A DNA stretch of 64,000 nt from CAVOAK01 sp965217615. GTDB taxonomy: Bacteria; Pseudomonadota; Alphaproteobacteria; UBA8366; CAVOAK01. The notes under the pieces were generated by a model that was not told where the DNA came from, did no database searches, and worked only from the letters and a program-made list of their open reading frames with translations. Positions within the stretch are counted from its first letter, which is position 1, and every line of letters begins with the position of its first letter. Of the stretch, positions 9,765 through 18,914 are shown in pieces. The stretch covers positions 36,150 through 100,149 of the forward strand of contig CBDCIT010000008.1 in assembly GCA_965217615.1 (NCBI GenBank), read 5' to 3'. A program made the translations under genes and the position numbers.

Positions 9765-10853
9765 GGCTTTGGTGCATGGAGCCGCGATGGTGTGATCGCC
9801 CATTCCCCGGTTGGTTAGCGGATCCTGATTGTGTTTGGTTTCGCCGCACGGATAGAGCGATTGAGTACGTCGATCTGCATGGCGATTTCGGTTTGTTGGG
9901 ATTGGAATGTGCGAGCGGTGAGCTTGCCGCCGTTGAGCCTCTTGACGCGAGCCATGGCTGTTTCGCCAAGCGCTCTCAATCCGTAGCCCTGTCGTTTCTG
10001 CCAGTTCATCCTTCCCTTCGACGCGATCTCCGCCGCATGGTGCTCCCGTTCCGATCCGCCATGAGGGGTGTCCGGGGGAGGAATGGATGTGGCGCGTGGC
10101 GGGATGATGATTTCAGGTGGTGAATTCGGTGGCCGAGCTTCTCGGATCGCTTTTGTCACGGGCTCCCCGTCATAGGCGCCGTCGGCAAACACGCGCCGGA
10201 TCATCCCACCGGAACCGGCGACCAGCGGTCCCGCCATCGTCGCATCGGCCGTGTCGTCACCGGTCAGTTCATGCGTCCGGATCTCGCTGCTGGCCGGGTC
10301 AACCGAGATATGCAGTTTGCGCCACGAGCGCCGCGTTTCACCGTGCTTGGCGCGAGCCCACTCGCCAGCGCCAAAGAATTTCAGGCCCGTGGAATCCAGC
10401 ACGATATCCGTAGGCCATTTGTTCGTGCTAGTTTCCACAACGACATCCACCGTTCGCCGCCGCCGCGACAGCGTGGTGTGATCCGGCACCGGCAGATCGC
10501 ACCCCATAAAGTCCACGAGGGAACGCACAAAGCCTTCCGTCTGGCGCAGCGGCAGTCTGAAGACCATCCCCAGCATCAGTGTCGTGGAAATCGCCAACTC
10601 TGAAAACTGCCGCTGGCCACCAGGAGTTCGCCGTTTGGCTGCGTCCCATTGCTCCAGGGCGCGCTCATCAATCCAGAAACGAATGTCGCCGCGCCGAACC
10701 AAACCACGGTCATAATCCGGCCAGTTCATGACCCGGTACTTGGCTCTGGGGATATGGTGGCGACGCGATGCGTGGAACTTGAAAGGCATGACAAACTCTC
10801 AAAGACGGAAGCGGAGCCAGATATACTAATCCTCAGGTCCATGCACCAAAGCC
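9765..10853 (-). mobile_element. IS5-family, IS903-group insertion sequence, copy B (1089 bp)
   Basis: Same length and same 16-bp ends (9765-9780 and 10838-10853) as copy A, in opposite orientation. Flanking 9-mers (gcgcaggac / gcggcgagg) do not match each other or those of copy A, so no target duplication is present. Left flank is the 5' part of an mlaE gene; right flank is the 3' part of a hydantoinase A gene, which indicates loss of intervening DNA. Confidence 0.9.
9815..10789 (-). CDS. IS5-family (IS903 group) transposase, copy B
   Basis: Intact 324-residue DDE transposase with the same catalytic segments as copy A (DIVLDSTGLK, VFADGAYDGEP, LRALGETAMARVKR). It carries a few substitutions relative to copy A, including DERALEQ for DECALEQ and TLMLGM for TLMPGM. 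Confidence 0.93.
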   Translation of the reverse strand: MPFKFHASRRHHIPRAKYRVMNWPDYDRGLVRRGDIRFWIDERALEQWDAAKRRTPGGQRQFSELAISTTLMLGMVFRLPLRQTEGFVRSLVDFMGCDLPVPDHTTLSRRRRTVDVVVETSTNKWPTDIVLDSTGLKFFGAGEWARAKHGETRRSWRKLHISVDPASSEIRTHELTGDDTADATMAGPLVAGSGGMIRRVFADGAYDGEPVTKAIREARPPNSPPEIIIPPRATSIPPPDTPHGGSEREHHAAEIASKGRMNWQKRQGYGLRALGETAMARVKRLNGGKLTARTFQSQQTEIAMQIDVLNRSIRAAKPNTIRIR

Positions 10854-12679
10854 GCGGCGAGGCGCCAAGGTGGGTTTGGTGGTATGCAAAGGTCATCGGG
10901 GGATCCTGGAGATCGGCCGAGCAAATTTGGCGAACTCGTATGACTTCCGAGTCCGGAAGGAAGATCCACTGGTGAAGCGGAATCTGATATTCGAGACCAA
11001 CGCCCGTACCATGGCTGATGGGGCGATCGTCGGCCGACCGGACGAAAGCGAGCTGGAAGCGATCGCAGCGGGTCTGAAGGCGAAAGACATCGAGGCGGTT
11101 ACGGTTCTGCTTCTACACTCTTACATCTATCCCGAAATGGAGCAGGAAGTGGCGACCGGACTACGGGCACACCTCGACGGCGTCCCGGTGACGGAATCTG
11201 CCAATATCTGGCCGGAGCGACGGGAGTTTGAGCGCTGCCTGGTCGCGATCATGAACGCGTATGTTCAGCCGCTGTTGGACGATTATCTTTGTCTGCTCAC
11301 CGAGCGGATCGGTAGCCTAGGCGTGAACGCGCCGATCTACATCACGACATCCAATGGCGGCACGCTAAGCCTCGAGACCGCGCGGCACCGTCCGGTAGAC
11401 ACAGTCCTTTCGGGACCGGCTTCGGGTGTCGTTGCGGCCTCGAAGGTAGCCGCGGCGACCGGGCAACGGCGTTTGATCACAGTGGACATGGGGGGAACAA
11501 GCTGCGACATGGCCGTGACCCAAAGCGGTGAACCAGAGTACACGACCTTGACCAATGTTGGAGATTTTCCACTTATCTTGCCGGTTGTAAACGTCTCGGC
11601 AATTGGCGCCGGGGGCGGCTCGATTGTTTGGGTTGACGCACAAGGCGTTCTGAAGGTCGGACCACAAAGTGCTGGTGCCGACCCTGGACCGGTACGGCAT
11701 GGGTGGAACGGAGCCGACTGTTACCGACTGCTACCTCCTCGCCGGATACATCCATCCAGACCATTTCTTAGGCGGGCGCATGAAGCTCGACCGGCAGGCG
11801 GCAGCGACGGCCGTTGAAGGCATCGCCGATAAGGTTGGCATCGCGGGGGAAGACCGCGCGATCAAGGCGGCAGAGGCAGCGCTGCAGGTGACAACAGCGG
11901 TGATGTCGACGGAGTTATACAAGGGCTTGGCGCAGCGGGGCGAGGACCCGAGGGACTTCACGCTGATGGCCTACGGAGGCGCCGGGCCGACCCATGCTAA
12001 CCTGTTGGCCCAGGAGGCGCGCCTCAAATCCATCGTAGTGCCCCCGGCGCCCAGCACCTTCTGCGCCGTGGGGGCGATCCTGGCCGACGTGAAGCGCGAC
12101 TATGTTCGCTCGCGGCACTTGAGGTTCGACGAAGGGGAAAAGGCAGCGGACGACTTGGCCGCCGCGTTCCGGGAGTTGGAAAGAGAGGCTGAAACATGGG
12201 TCAGAACGGAAGGCGACCTTCTCGGCCAGCCCGAATTCACGGCGACTTGCGATATGCGCTACGCCGACCAAGCCTTCGACCTTCAGGTAGCAATACCGGA
12301 TATGCTCCGCCTTAGCCCGGATGTCGAGAGCATCTCGGAGCTGTTTCACCTGGAGCATGAGAAAATTTACGGCTTCCGCGACCTGGAAAGCGGGGTCGAG
12401 ATCACGACCGAGCGCATCCGGGTCACCGGTAAGATTCGGCCAATCGAACTCCCCGAGATCGCCCGGGCGACTGACATCAAGCCGGCGAGCGTTCGGAGGG
12501 TCTATTACATGGGCTCGTTTGTCGACACGCCAGTCTACCGCCGCCGCAGCCTCGGCGCCGACGCCGTCTTCGCCGGTCCCGCCATCATCGAGCAGGAGGA
12601 CCGCACCATCTGGATCATCCCTGGCTGGACTGCGAAGGTCGACAGAATGGGCAATATCCACCTATCGTCGGACAAATAG
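10854..12679 (+). pseudogene. hydantoinase A / oxoprolinase-type subunit, N-terminally truncated and frameshifted
   Basis: The HyuA/acetone-carboxylase-alpha-like family forms ATP-dependent hydantoinases and 5-oxoprolinases together with HyuB. The remnant starts at the IS border with GAKVGLVVCKGHRGILEIGR, so about 90 N-terminal residues including the nucleotide-binding start are missing. It retains VDMGGTSCDMAVTQ, GAGGGSIVWVDAQGVLKVGPQSAG and the C-terminal GPAIIEQEDRTIWIIPG. At 11689-11694 the frame shifts inside the conserved GADPGPxCYGMGGTEPTVTDC segment; a loss of five bases (two is the minimum) explains it. With two independent lesions it is a genuine pseudogene. hyuB follows 278 bp downstream on the same strand. 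Confidence 0.9.
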
Positions 12680-13622
12680 CACGCTTGCCAAGAGGTGGCG
12701 AATCGGCGGTGCCGTCCGCATGAAGACCATGTCCAACTCGCGCCCGAGTTGGTCGTGGCGTGACGCCACCCATGGCGCAAACAGAGGGCTCGTATGCAGG
12801 CCCATTCAATTCATGGTTGTCAGCATATTCCAGTTATGGCCAACTGGATAATTCCGACCACCAGCCGCCAGGGCTCGAGCCCAATTCTTGTTCGGCGCCC
12901 GGCACAGCAGTAATCTAAGTTTGCCGCGTGCAAGAAATCGCTATTTGAGCTTTTCATATGCCTCTCGACCCCATTCTCTTAGAAATTCTGCACAACAAGG
13001 TCCAGGCGGTTGCTGAGGAGATGGGCACCACGCTGCAGCGCACGGCGCGCACCATATTCGTTAAAGAGGCAGCCGATTTTGCGACCGCGCTTGTTGGACT
13101 CGACGGCAAGCTGTTCGCCCATCCGCGCACGAACGGCGTGTCACTCTTCGTCGACTGCGACTGCTCGTCCACAATCGAGGCCGTGCCCGACTTGGAGCCA
13201 GGTGACATCATCGTCACAAACGATGCCTTCACGTCCGGGGGGCTCGCTACTTACCTACCCGACCTCCATCTTATCGAGCCATATTTTCACAAAGGGCAAA
13301 TTGTCGCTTACGGATGGGCCTTCATCCACTCGACGGACGTAGGTGGCACTGTCGCCGGCAGCATCCTGCCGTCCAACCACGAGTACTTCCAGGAAGGCCT
13401 GATCATTCCGCCCATGAAGCTCATGCGCCGTGGTGCGTTCAACGAGGATTTTTTCACCTTCCTCAAAGCTAATTGTCGCATCCCCGACGAGAACATGGGG
13501 GACATCCGGGCCATGCTGGCGGCTCTGCGTCTTGGGAAGCAATGATGTATGGAAATCATTGGGGAATTATATGCGTGAGTGCCCAAGGTGAGGCTAGGCT
13601 CTTGCCTCTGTCGACTCGGACA

Positions 13623-13890
13623 CCTCGGGGGATATTTCCTCCGAGGCACCATTGTCAGGCGGTCAAACGTCAGCAGAAGTCAGCCCTGCATAGAGGCCGA
13701 TAGAAAGGAGATACCATGGATCGTTTGGCTTTTAATGGGCTGGGTTACAGACAGCCCATCACCACTAGGCTCGCGGCGAGCCTCGGAGTGATCCTCCGAA
13801 GGCATATCCTAGTTACCCCCCCCCGACACTCTGCCCCCTTGCACAAGGGCAAGAGCAAACGGCGTGCTCCTTCCAACAGGACACGCCGTT
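13623..13890 (+). other. hairpin-rich leader inside the 893-bp element (candidate structured RNA)
   Basis: Five stem-loops are readable. Stem 13623-13631/13638-13646 (CCTCGG pairing with CCGAGG plus three further pairs, loop ATATTT). Stem 13735-13742/13752-13759 (ATGGGCTG with CAGCCCAT). Stem 13768-13773/13777-13782 (GGCTCG with CGAGCC). Stem 13783-13788/13794-13799 (TCGGAG with CTCCGA). Stem 13858-13870/13879-13890 (AACGGCGTG with CACGCCGTT plus TCC/GGA), followed by a short T-run that could act as a terminator. ACTAGG at 13764 could also pair with CCTAGT at 13808. A strong Shine-Dalgarno (AAAGGAG) precedes an ATG at 13716. Whether this is an RNA gene, a regulatory leader or terminal folding of the element is not decided. 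Confidence 0.4.
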
Positions 13891-13952
13891 CGTGCTTTTC
13901 TAATGATTGGGGCGGTGTGTCAAATCTGATTTGCCCTGCGGAGCCACATGTA

Positions 13953-14426
13953 ATGAGACACCATGTCAGCCTATATCTCGCGGCCGCGCTCTTGTTCACC
14001 GCCACATCTGCATCGTCCACTGATGTAAGCGACTATGACCGTTTCCGGCTATGGAACGATTGCCGTCCCATGGATTTACTGGTTGAGGACCCGGGCGACG
14101 AGGCAACCGCTATCGACGTTACCAGAGAGGCAATCGTAATCGCCGTGCGCAGTAGGCTACGCGCAGCGCGACTCTACAGAGAAGCGGCGTGGTCGTACTT
14201 GTACTTCAACGTGAATGTCGTTAGCTCCGTCATCCATATAGGGGTTGAATACAACAAAGAGGTGGTAGACCGTGCCACCATGTTAGAAAATACAGCTACG
14301 ACTTGGGGTGTGGGCTCAACTGGAACGTATAGTCGAAATCCAAACTTCATCCTGTCGAGCGTGTCGCAGCACACGGACAAGTTCATCGACGAGTATCTGC
14401 GCGTGAATGCGGACGCCTGCAAGTAG
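13953..14426 (+). CDS. small secreted protein of unknown function, cargo of the 893-bp element
   Basis: 157 residues. The start at 13953 is chosen because it begins a clean signal peptide (MRHHVSLYLAAALLFTATSA, cleavage expected just after), although the frame is open back to an ATG at 13716 with a better ribosome-binding site. The mature part begins SSTDVSDYDRFRLWNDCRP, with a Cys near the N-terminus and another near the C-terminal ADACK, which could form a disulphide. No membrane segment follows. I do not recognise a named domain; it resembles only the kind of uncharacterised periplasmic proteins seen in proteobacteria. It is the only convincing gene in the mobile element and its base composition looks less GC-rich than the surrounding hyuB. 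Confidence 0.65.
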   Translation: MRHHVSLYLAAALLFTATSASSTDVSDYDRFRLWNDCRPMDLLVEDPGDEATAIDVTREAIVIAVRSRLRAARLYREAAWSYLYFNVNVVSSVIHIGVEYNKEVVDRATMLENTATTWGVGSTGTYSRNPNFILSSVSQHTDKFIDEYLRVNADACK

Positions 14427-16018
14427 GCTTGGGCACTCACGTATATAGGTCCCAATCATTGAGCGTCACGGCCTTGAGGCGTTTCTTGCTTGCCACGAGG
14501 CGCTCCAGGCCTACGCGGCTACCAAGGCGCGGGAGGTGCTGCGCCAGATCCCTGATGGTACCTATGAGTTTTGGGATTACATGGACGACGATCTGGTTAC
14601 ACCGCTGCCTATCAAAGTCCGCGTCAGGATGACAGTGAACGACGGCAAAGTGCACCTGGACCTAACAGGCACGGACCTCCAGGTCGACGCTTCCTACAAC
14701 ACTGCGTCGCTGAACCGCATGCATGAGTGGCTGACCATGCGGTTCACCTCGTATCTTATGACCCACGACCAATCCTTGCCACTAAACGCCAGGATATACC
14801 GCCATCTCAGCATGACCAACCCGCCGGGCACCGTGCTCAATGCGGAATATCCGGCCGCTATTGGCCTGCGCGCCTCCCCGGCCCGACGGCTCAACGACGC
14901 CATGACCGGAGCCCTCTTCAAGGCGGCGCCTGACATGACACCGGCGCCGAGCTCCGGGGCGGGCGTCATCTTCGTGCTGCACGAGTACGACGAAAGCGGC
15001 GCGAATCGTCACGTCACGGTGATCGAACCGATGCGCGGCGGCATGGGCGCTTGGGAGGGCAACGACGGCGTCGACACACGCGATTCTAGCCTATCCAACT
15101 TACGCAACCATCCCATCGAGAATATCGAGGCGCAGTGCGGAATCTTGGTCCGCGAATACGATGTCCGCCCCGACTCCGGCGGGCCTGGCCGTTGGCGGGG
15201 TGGCGTCGGGCAAATTCTCACCGTGGAATTCCTGCGCGACGGCGGGCGCATTTACGCCCGCGGTATGGAACGATTCCGCTTCCCTGCCTGGGGTGTAGCC
15301 GGCGGCAAGCCCGCGACCCCCTTCCGCACTGTCTTCAATCTGGGCCGTGAAGACCAGCGGGACCTCGGAAAGATCAATGAAGTTCCTGTCAAAAAAGGCG
15401 ACACCGTGACGATAATGACGCCGGGGGCCAGCGGCTATGGCGATCCCTTCGAGCGCGAGCCCCAAGCTGTGCTCGACGATGTGACGCGGGGTTTCGTGAG
15501 CGTGGAGGGCGCTCATCGTGATTACGGCGTGGCGGTGGTCCAGAACGGCGCCGAATGGGCGATCGAAAAAGCGGCGACGGCGCGGCTTAGGGCGAATCGG
15601 GTCAAGGACAATGTCCGCGCCCAGTTCGACTTCGGCGCTGAACGTGAGGCTTGGGAGTCCGTTTTCGACGACGCCACCGTCTGCGAAATCAATCGCCGAC
15701 TGTCTGCATTGCCAAAACCGATTCGCCAGGAAAAGCGCCGTTGGATCTATATGCAGGCTGTGCCCGACCTGGAGTCGGCGGGCGGCAAGACTGTCGCCGA
15801 GGCCATAGTCGACCCGGACGCCGCACGTGCGCGCCTGCGCGCGGCTATGGCAACGGTATTCGACGAGGTCATGGACCAGGTGGCAGAGTAGTGCAAGGCT
15901 TCGGCGTGCGTAGGCACGCCCCGCAATGGGCGCTCCATGTCCGATTGAGAACGTGTAGGCGCAAACCTCCCTCCCGCACAAGATCGAACTGCACGGGAGC
16001 GTGAGCAACCGCAAGAAT

Positions 16019-16057
16019 GCCGCCGCCCGCCAGGATTTGGTCCCTCCGGGCGGCGGT
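16019..16057. terminator. GC-rich hairpin between convergent hyuB and binding-protein genes
   Basis: Perfect inverted arms around CCGCCGCCCG / CGGGCGGCGG with a loop of about 17 nt lie between the hyuB stop (15891) and the stop of the binding-protein gene (16070). No clear T-run follows on either strand, so it may be a weak bidirectional terminator. Confidence 0.4.
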
Positions 16058-16069
16058 CGAGTTGCGCTA

Positions 16070-16948
16070 CTATTTTTTCGCGAACGGATTCTTATCGGGA
16101 TCCATCTTCTCGAACCATGCGGTTGTGGTGAACCAGTACTTGTGGCGTGCTCCGATCCACCCGTCGAGCGTGCGAACGCGAATCCAGTTGTTTAGATAGT
16201 TGAGGAAGTCGTAATCGCCCTTACGTACCGCGAGCGCTGAGGGTCGCGGGATAAAGGTTCGATTGCCGAACGGCTGGAACAAAACGTCTGAATTCGTCGC
16301 CGTCCACAATGAGGGCTTCGGCTCGGCACTGATCACTGCATGGGCGTTGCCGTTCATGACTTCCTGGAACGCCTGGGCGTCGTCGTCGAAGTAACGCTGC
16401 GTCGCTTTGGGGAAGATCTCTTTCATCCACGGTATGTTCGAACTGCCGCGCCGCGTGACGAGCGTAACGCTCGACTTGTTGAATTCTTCCAGTTTCGACC
16501 ATCCTTTGGCGAGCTTAGGGCTGGCGGCAAAGCCAATCGCTGAACGAGCGTACGGAATCGAAAAATTCACTGTCTGGTTACGTTTCATCAAGACGGACAT
16601 GCCGCCGACAATCGTGTCGAATTTTCCTGCGATTAGGGCGGGGATGATGCCGTCCCAGGCCGTTTGAACGTGATCGATATCCCAGCCACTATCCTCCGCG
16701 ATCTTCTTTGCGACGTCGACCTCGAAGCCCATCAGGTCGCCCTTCTGGTCGACCATGGCCCATGGGACAAAGCTCGCAAAGCCGACGCGGATACGGCCAT
16801 TATCGCCACGTTTCTTGATTACCTCGAGCGTACTTGCCGCCGAGATCTCCTGCAGAATTTTTTGCGCCAATGCCGCGCCGGGAATAGTCCAGACGACGAA
16901 AGCGAACAGCGCTACGGTCGCCAGCCAAAGTGGTTGGAATTGTCTCAT
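16070..16948 (-). CDS. periplasmic amino-acid-type ABC substrate-binding protein (SBP_bac_3), orphan 1
   Basis: 292 residues with a signal peptide (hydrophobic LWLATVALFAFVVWTIPGAALA, cleaved about residue 28) and a family-3 solute-binding fold. Typical segments are RVGFASFVPWAMVDQKGDLM, GFEVDVAKKIAEDSGW, DGIIPALIAGKFDTIVGGM and AEPKPSLW. The C-terminus ends with YWFTTTAWFEKMDPDKNPF, a feature shared with the two other binding proteins in this window. The start is supported by GGAGGT nine bases upstream. It should deliver an amino acid or related small molecule to an inner-membrane permease, but no permease or ATPase gene is nearby. It is convergent with hyuB. Confidence 0.9.
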   Translation of the reverse strand: MRQFQPLWLATVALFAFVVWTIPGAALAQKILQEISAASTLEVIKKRGDNGRIRVGFASFVPWAMVDQKGDLMGFEVDVAKKIAEDSGWDIDHVQTAWDGIIPALIAGKFDTIVGGMSVLMKRNQTVNFSIPYARSAIGFAASPKLAKGWSKLEEFNKSSVTLVTRRGSSNIPWMKEIFPKATQRYFDDDAQAFQEVMNGNAHAVISAEPKPSLWTATNSDVLFQPFGNRTFIPRPSALAVRKGDYDFLNYLNNWIRVRTLDGWIGARHKYWFTTTAWFEKMDPDKNPFAKK

Positions 16949-17510
16949 GATCTAGTTACCTCCGATTCGTTGAAGATTTTTTGGCTTTGTCGCTAGTCAC
17001 GGTGGATTGCCGTAGTGCCCTTGGGAGACACGGCGACGCCCGATGCAACCACGAGCACGCAGTGTGCAACAAGTCTCTGATGGAAACAAGGACACGGTCT
17101 GGTGAGTGCCGGTATTCCGTTTTCAGGAAATGTTGGCCAGCAGGTAACCTGCTGCTAGACCGGATAGTCCAAGTCGCCGACACGCGCAGAATTGCGGGCA
17201 GCTTTGCGCCCAATAAGCATGAAATCGCCACTCTAATTTGCCGATGTCCAATTACTGGCCCTACTACCCGAAATGTCGGCATTGGGTCATAAGTGGACGT
17301 TTCCGCTCCCTACGATGAATGTCTGCTCATAGCCATAAGCCGACATTCGGATGTTGGTGACCCGCCCGCACGAACGATACCACTTTCTGAGTTGGACCGG
17401 CGTGCCGGTAAGGTCGAAGCCGGCAGCCTCGTTGGCCAGTGACAGCTTGGCTTTAGGCTCATGCAGCAGGATCGACAGGCTGGCGACCGGCACCTCGGCC
17501 GAAATCGAGT
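16949..17510. other. non-coding stretch with one dispersed palindromic repeat
   Basis: Between a binding-protein gene and the amidase stop. Apart from the TGTCCGC-type repeat at 17272-17347 no gene, RNA or IS end is recognised. Short open frames here look like chance. Confidence 0.5.
17272..17347. repeat. dispersed palindromic intergenic repeat, copy 1
   Basis: A copy of a roughly 75-bp unit: AATGTCsGC, then TGGGTCATAAGtGGAC, a variable centre, then TGTCtGCTCATAGCCATAAG and CGACATT. Outer and inner arms are mutually complementary. Related copies lie at 21039, 27192, 31884, 36427, 37474 and 40259. Confidence 0.75.
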
Positions 17511-18914
17511 CTATACCGGTGGGTGCAGTTCGTGGAACTCGGTCGCTTGCTCGAATGTGTGACCGAGTCGCACGAGCAGCGGCTCGGCGAGGTGGTGGCC
17601 TATGAACTGGATGCTCAGGGGCAAGCCGTCACCGCTCATGCCGCAGGGCAACGCGATCGCCGGTAAGCCCGCGAGATTGGTCGGCGCGGTGAAGCGCACG
17701 CGCCAGGGGTCCCACTCGGCGAGCATCGGTCCGTAGAGTTCCTCCGGTGTCACCGGGTAAGCGACCCGCGAGGTCGACGGACAGGCCATTACGTCGATGT
17801 CGAGCATCATCTGGCGCAGCTTGCCAACACATGCGGTACGCAGGGCATTGGCATCGGCGTACTCCTGAGCGCTGTGCGCGGCGCCATTCGTCAGCCACTG
17901 CCGAAACCAGGGGCCGTACTCGCCGGAACGTGAAGGGAAGGTCCCGGCGTGCGCGGCCACCGCTTCGAACGAACACAGCACCGGCAACGCGCTCACGTAC
18001 TCGCGAAGGTTCGACGGCATGCTCACCGGCACGATTTCGGCGCCTAGCCGTTCCATGGTTTGGACGCCCGCGGCGACGGCCGCCGCAAAATCCGCTTCCA
18101 TGTCATCGGTGGCGTATTTCTCGTCATAACCCACTTTCAGTCCCCGCACCCCGCCGTCCAAGCTCGCCAGCATGTCGGGCACCATGTCCGGCAGCGACGT
18201 CGGGTCGTTCGGGTCAGGCCCAGAGATCGCCTGGAGAACGATCCCGGCGTCCCCGGAGGATCGGGTCAGCGGACCGACGTGGTCCAAGGACGGGGCAAGA
18301 TCCATTACACCGTGCCGGGATACCCGCCCCCAGGTCGGCTTCAGGCCGACCGTGCCACAAGCGGCGGCAGGAGTGCGGATGGAGCCACCCGTATCGCTTC
18401 CGAGGGTTGCGAACGCCAATCCCGCGGCCGTCGCACACCCTGACCCGCTCGACGAGGCGCCGGAGAAGTAGCCCTCTTTCCAAGGGTTCTCGGGAATGTC
18501 GAACTTCGGGTTGTAACCGCCCATTGCGCCCTCGGTCAGGTTCAGCTTGCCGAGCAGCACCGCACCCGCTTCGTAGAGCTTGGCAACGACCGTCGCGTCG
18601 AATGTCGGGACATTCTCGGCGAACACCGCGCTACCGCCCATCGTCCGGACACCGGCTGTGTGGAATAGGTCCTTTACGGCGACCGGTACGCCGTGCAGAG
18701 CTCCGCGATAGTGGCCCGCCGCGATCTCGACATCGGCGGCCCGCGCTTGTTCTCTCGCGTGCTGGGACATGACGGTCGCGTACGCCTTCAGTCGACCGTC
18801 GAGGCGCTCGATACGCTCCAGTTGGGACTCCACCAATTCGACCACCGACAGCTTGCGGTCGCGAACCAGGGGCGCGACCTCTGCGATCGTCTTGAAATGA
18901 AGCTCTTCGTCCAT
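17511..18914 (-). CDS. amidase signature family amidase
   Basis: 467 residues. Amidase-signature enzymes hydrolyse amides with a Ser-cisSer-Lys triad; the Lys is in GVPVAVKDLFHTAG, and the Gly/Ser-rich segment SGASSSGSGCATAAG followed by GSDTGGSIRTPAA supplies both serines. The C-terminal PTNLAGLPAIALPCG is also typical. The start at 18914 has GAGGGAGAT upstream; a longer frame from 19055 adds a low-complexity N-terminus without family similarity. The substrate cannot be told: homologues act on aliphatic and aryl amides, carbamoyl compounds or Glu-tRNA (GatA), but no gatB/gatC neighbours are present, which argues against the last. It lies in the catabolic cluster near hydantoinase and lyase genes. 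Confidence 0.9.
   Translation of the reverse strand: MDEELHFKTIAEVAPLVRDRKLSVVELVESQLERIERLDGRLKAYATVMSQHAREQARAADVEIAAGHYRGALHGVPVAVKDLFHTAGVRTMGGSAVFAENVPTFDATVVAKLYEAGAVLLGKLNLTEGAMGGYNPKFDIPENPWKEGYFSGASSSGSGCATAAGLAFATLGSDTGGSIRTPAAACGTVGLKPTWGRVSRHGVMDLAPSLDHVGPLTRSSGDAGIVLQAISGPDPNDPTSLPDMVPDMLASLDGGVRGLKVGYDEKYATDDMEADFAAAVAAGVQTMERLGAEIVPVSMPSNLREYVSALPVLCSFEAVAAHAGTFPSRSGEYGPWFRQWLTNGAAHSAQEYADANALRTACVGKLRQMMLDIDVMACPSTSRVAYPVTPEELYGPMLAEWDPWRVRFTAPTNLAGLPAIALPCGMSGDGLPLSIQFIGHHLAEPLLVRLGHTFEQATEFHELHPPV

Larger units (their letters stand above)
13561..14453. mobile_element. 893-bp transposon-like element without transposase
   Basis: Inserted in hyuB and flanked by a 7-bp direct repeat AATCATT (13554-13560 and 14454-14460). 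The ends are imperfect inverted repeats of about 27 bp; the best-conserved part reads ATGCGTGAGTGCCCAAG on the left and ATACGTGAGTGCCCAAG on the complement of the right end, both preceded by GGG. It holds one convincing gene (secreted protein, 13953-14426) and a hairpin-rich leader, but nothing resembling a transposase, so it must have been mobilised in trans. I do not recognise the element family. Confidence 0.8.
12958..15891 (+). pseudogene. hydantoinase B / oxoprolinase-type subunit, split by an 893-bp element and a stop codon
   Basis: The HyuB family contributes the second subunit of ATP-dependent hydantoinase/oxoprolinase. The N-part (12958-13542) shows LEILHNKVQAVAEEMGTTL, GDIIVTNDAFTSGG and AFIHSTDVGGTVAGS. 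The C-part (14461 on) resumes in the same frame with ERHGLEAFLACHEALQAYA and continues through PDGTYEFWDYMDDD, SGGPGRWRGGVGQ and MTPGASGYGDPFERE to 15891. Between them sits a foreign element (13561-14453) flanked by the 7-bp duplication AATCATT. Removing element and one duplicate rejoins the frame, except for a TGA at 13543-13545 that is a separate nonsense mutation. The gene is dead twice over. Confidence 0.92.

Noticed and set aside
4566..10853. Single inversion between the two inverted IS903-type copies
   Set aside because: Re-inverting the segment does not rejoin any of the four broken genes, and none of the flanking 9-mers pair up.
13716..13952. 79-residue N-terminal extension of the secreted cargo protein
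   Set aside because: Although preceded by a good ribosome-binding site and in frame, the segment overlaps several hairpins, looks non-globular and would bury the signal peptide. It is kept only as a possibility.
15100..16014. 304-codon frame antisense to hyuB
   Set aside because: The sense strand carries clear HyuB sequence over the same stretch; the antisense translation has no recognisable features.
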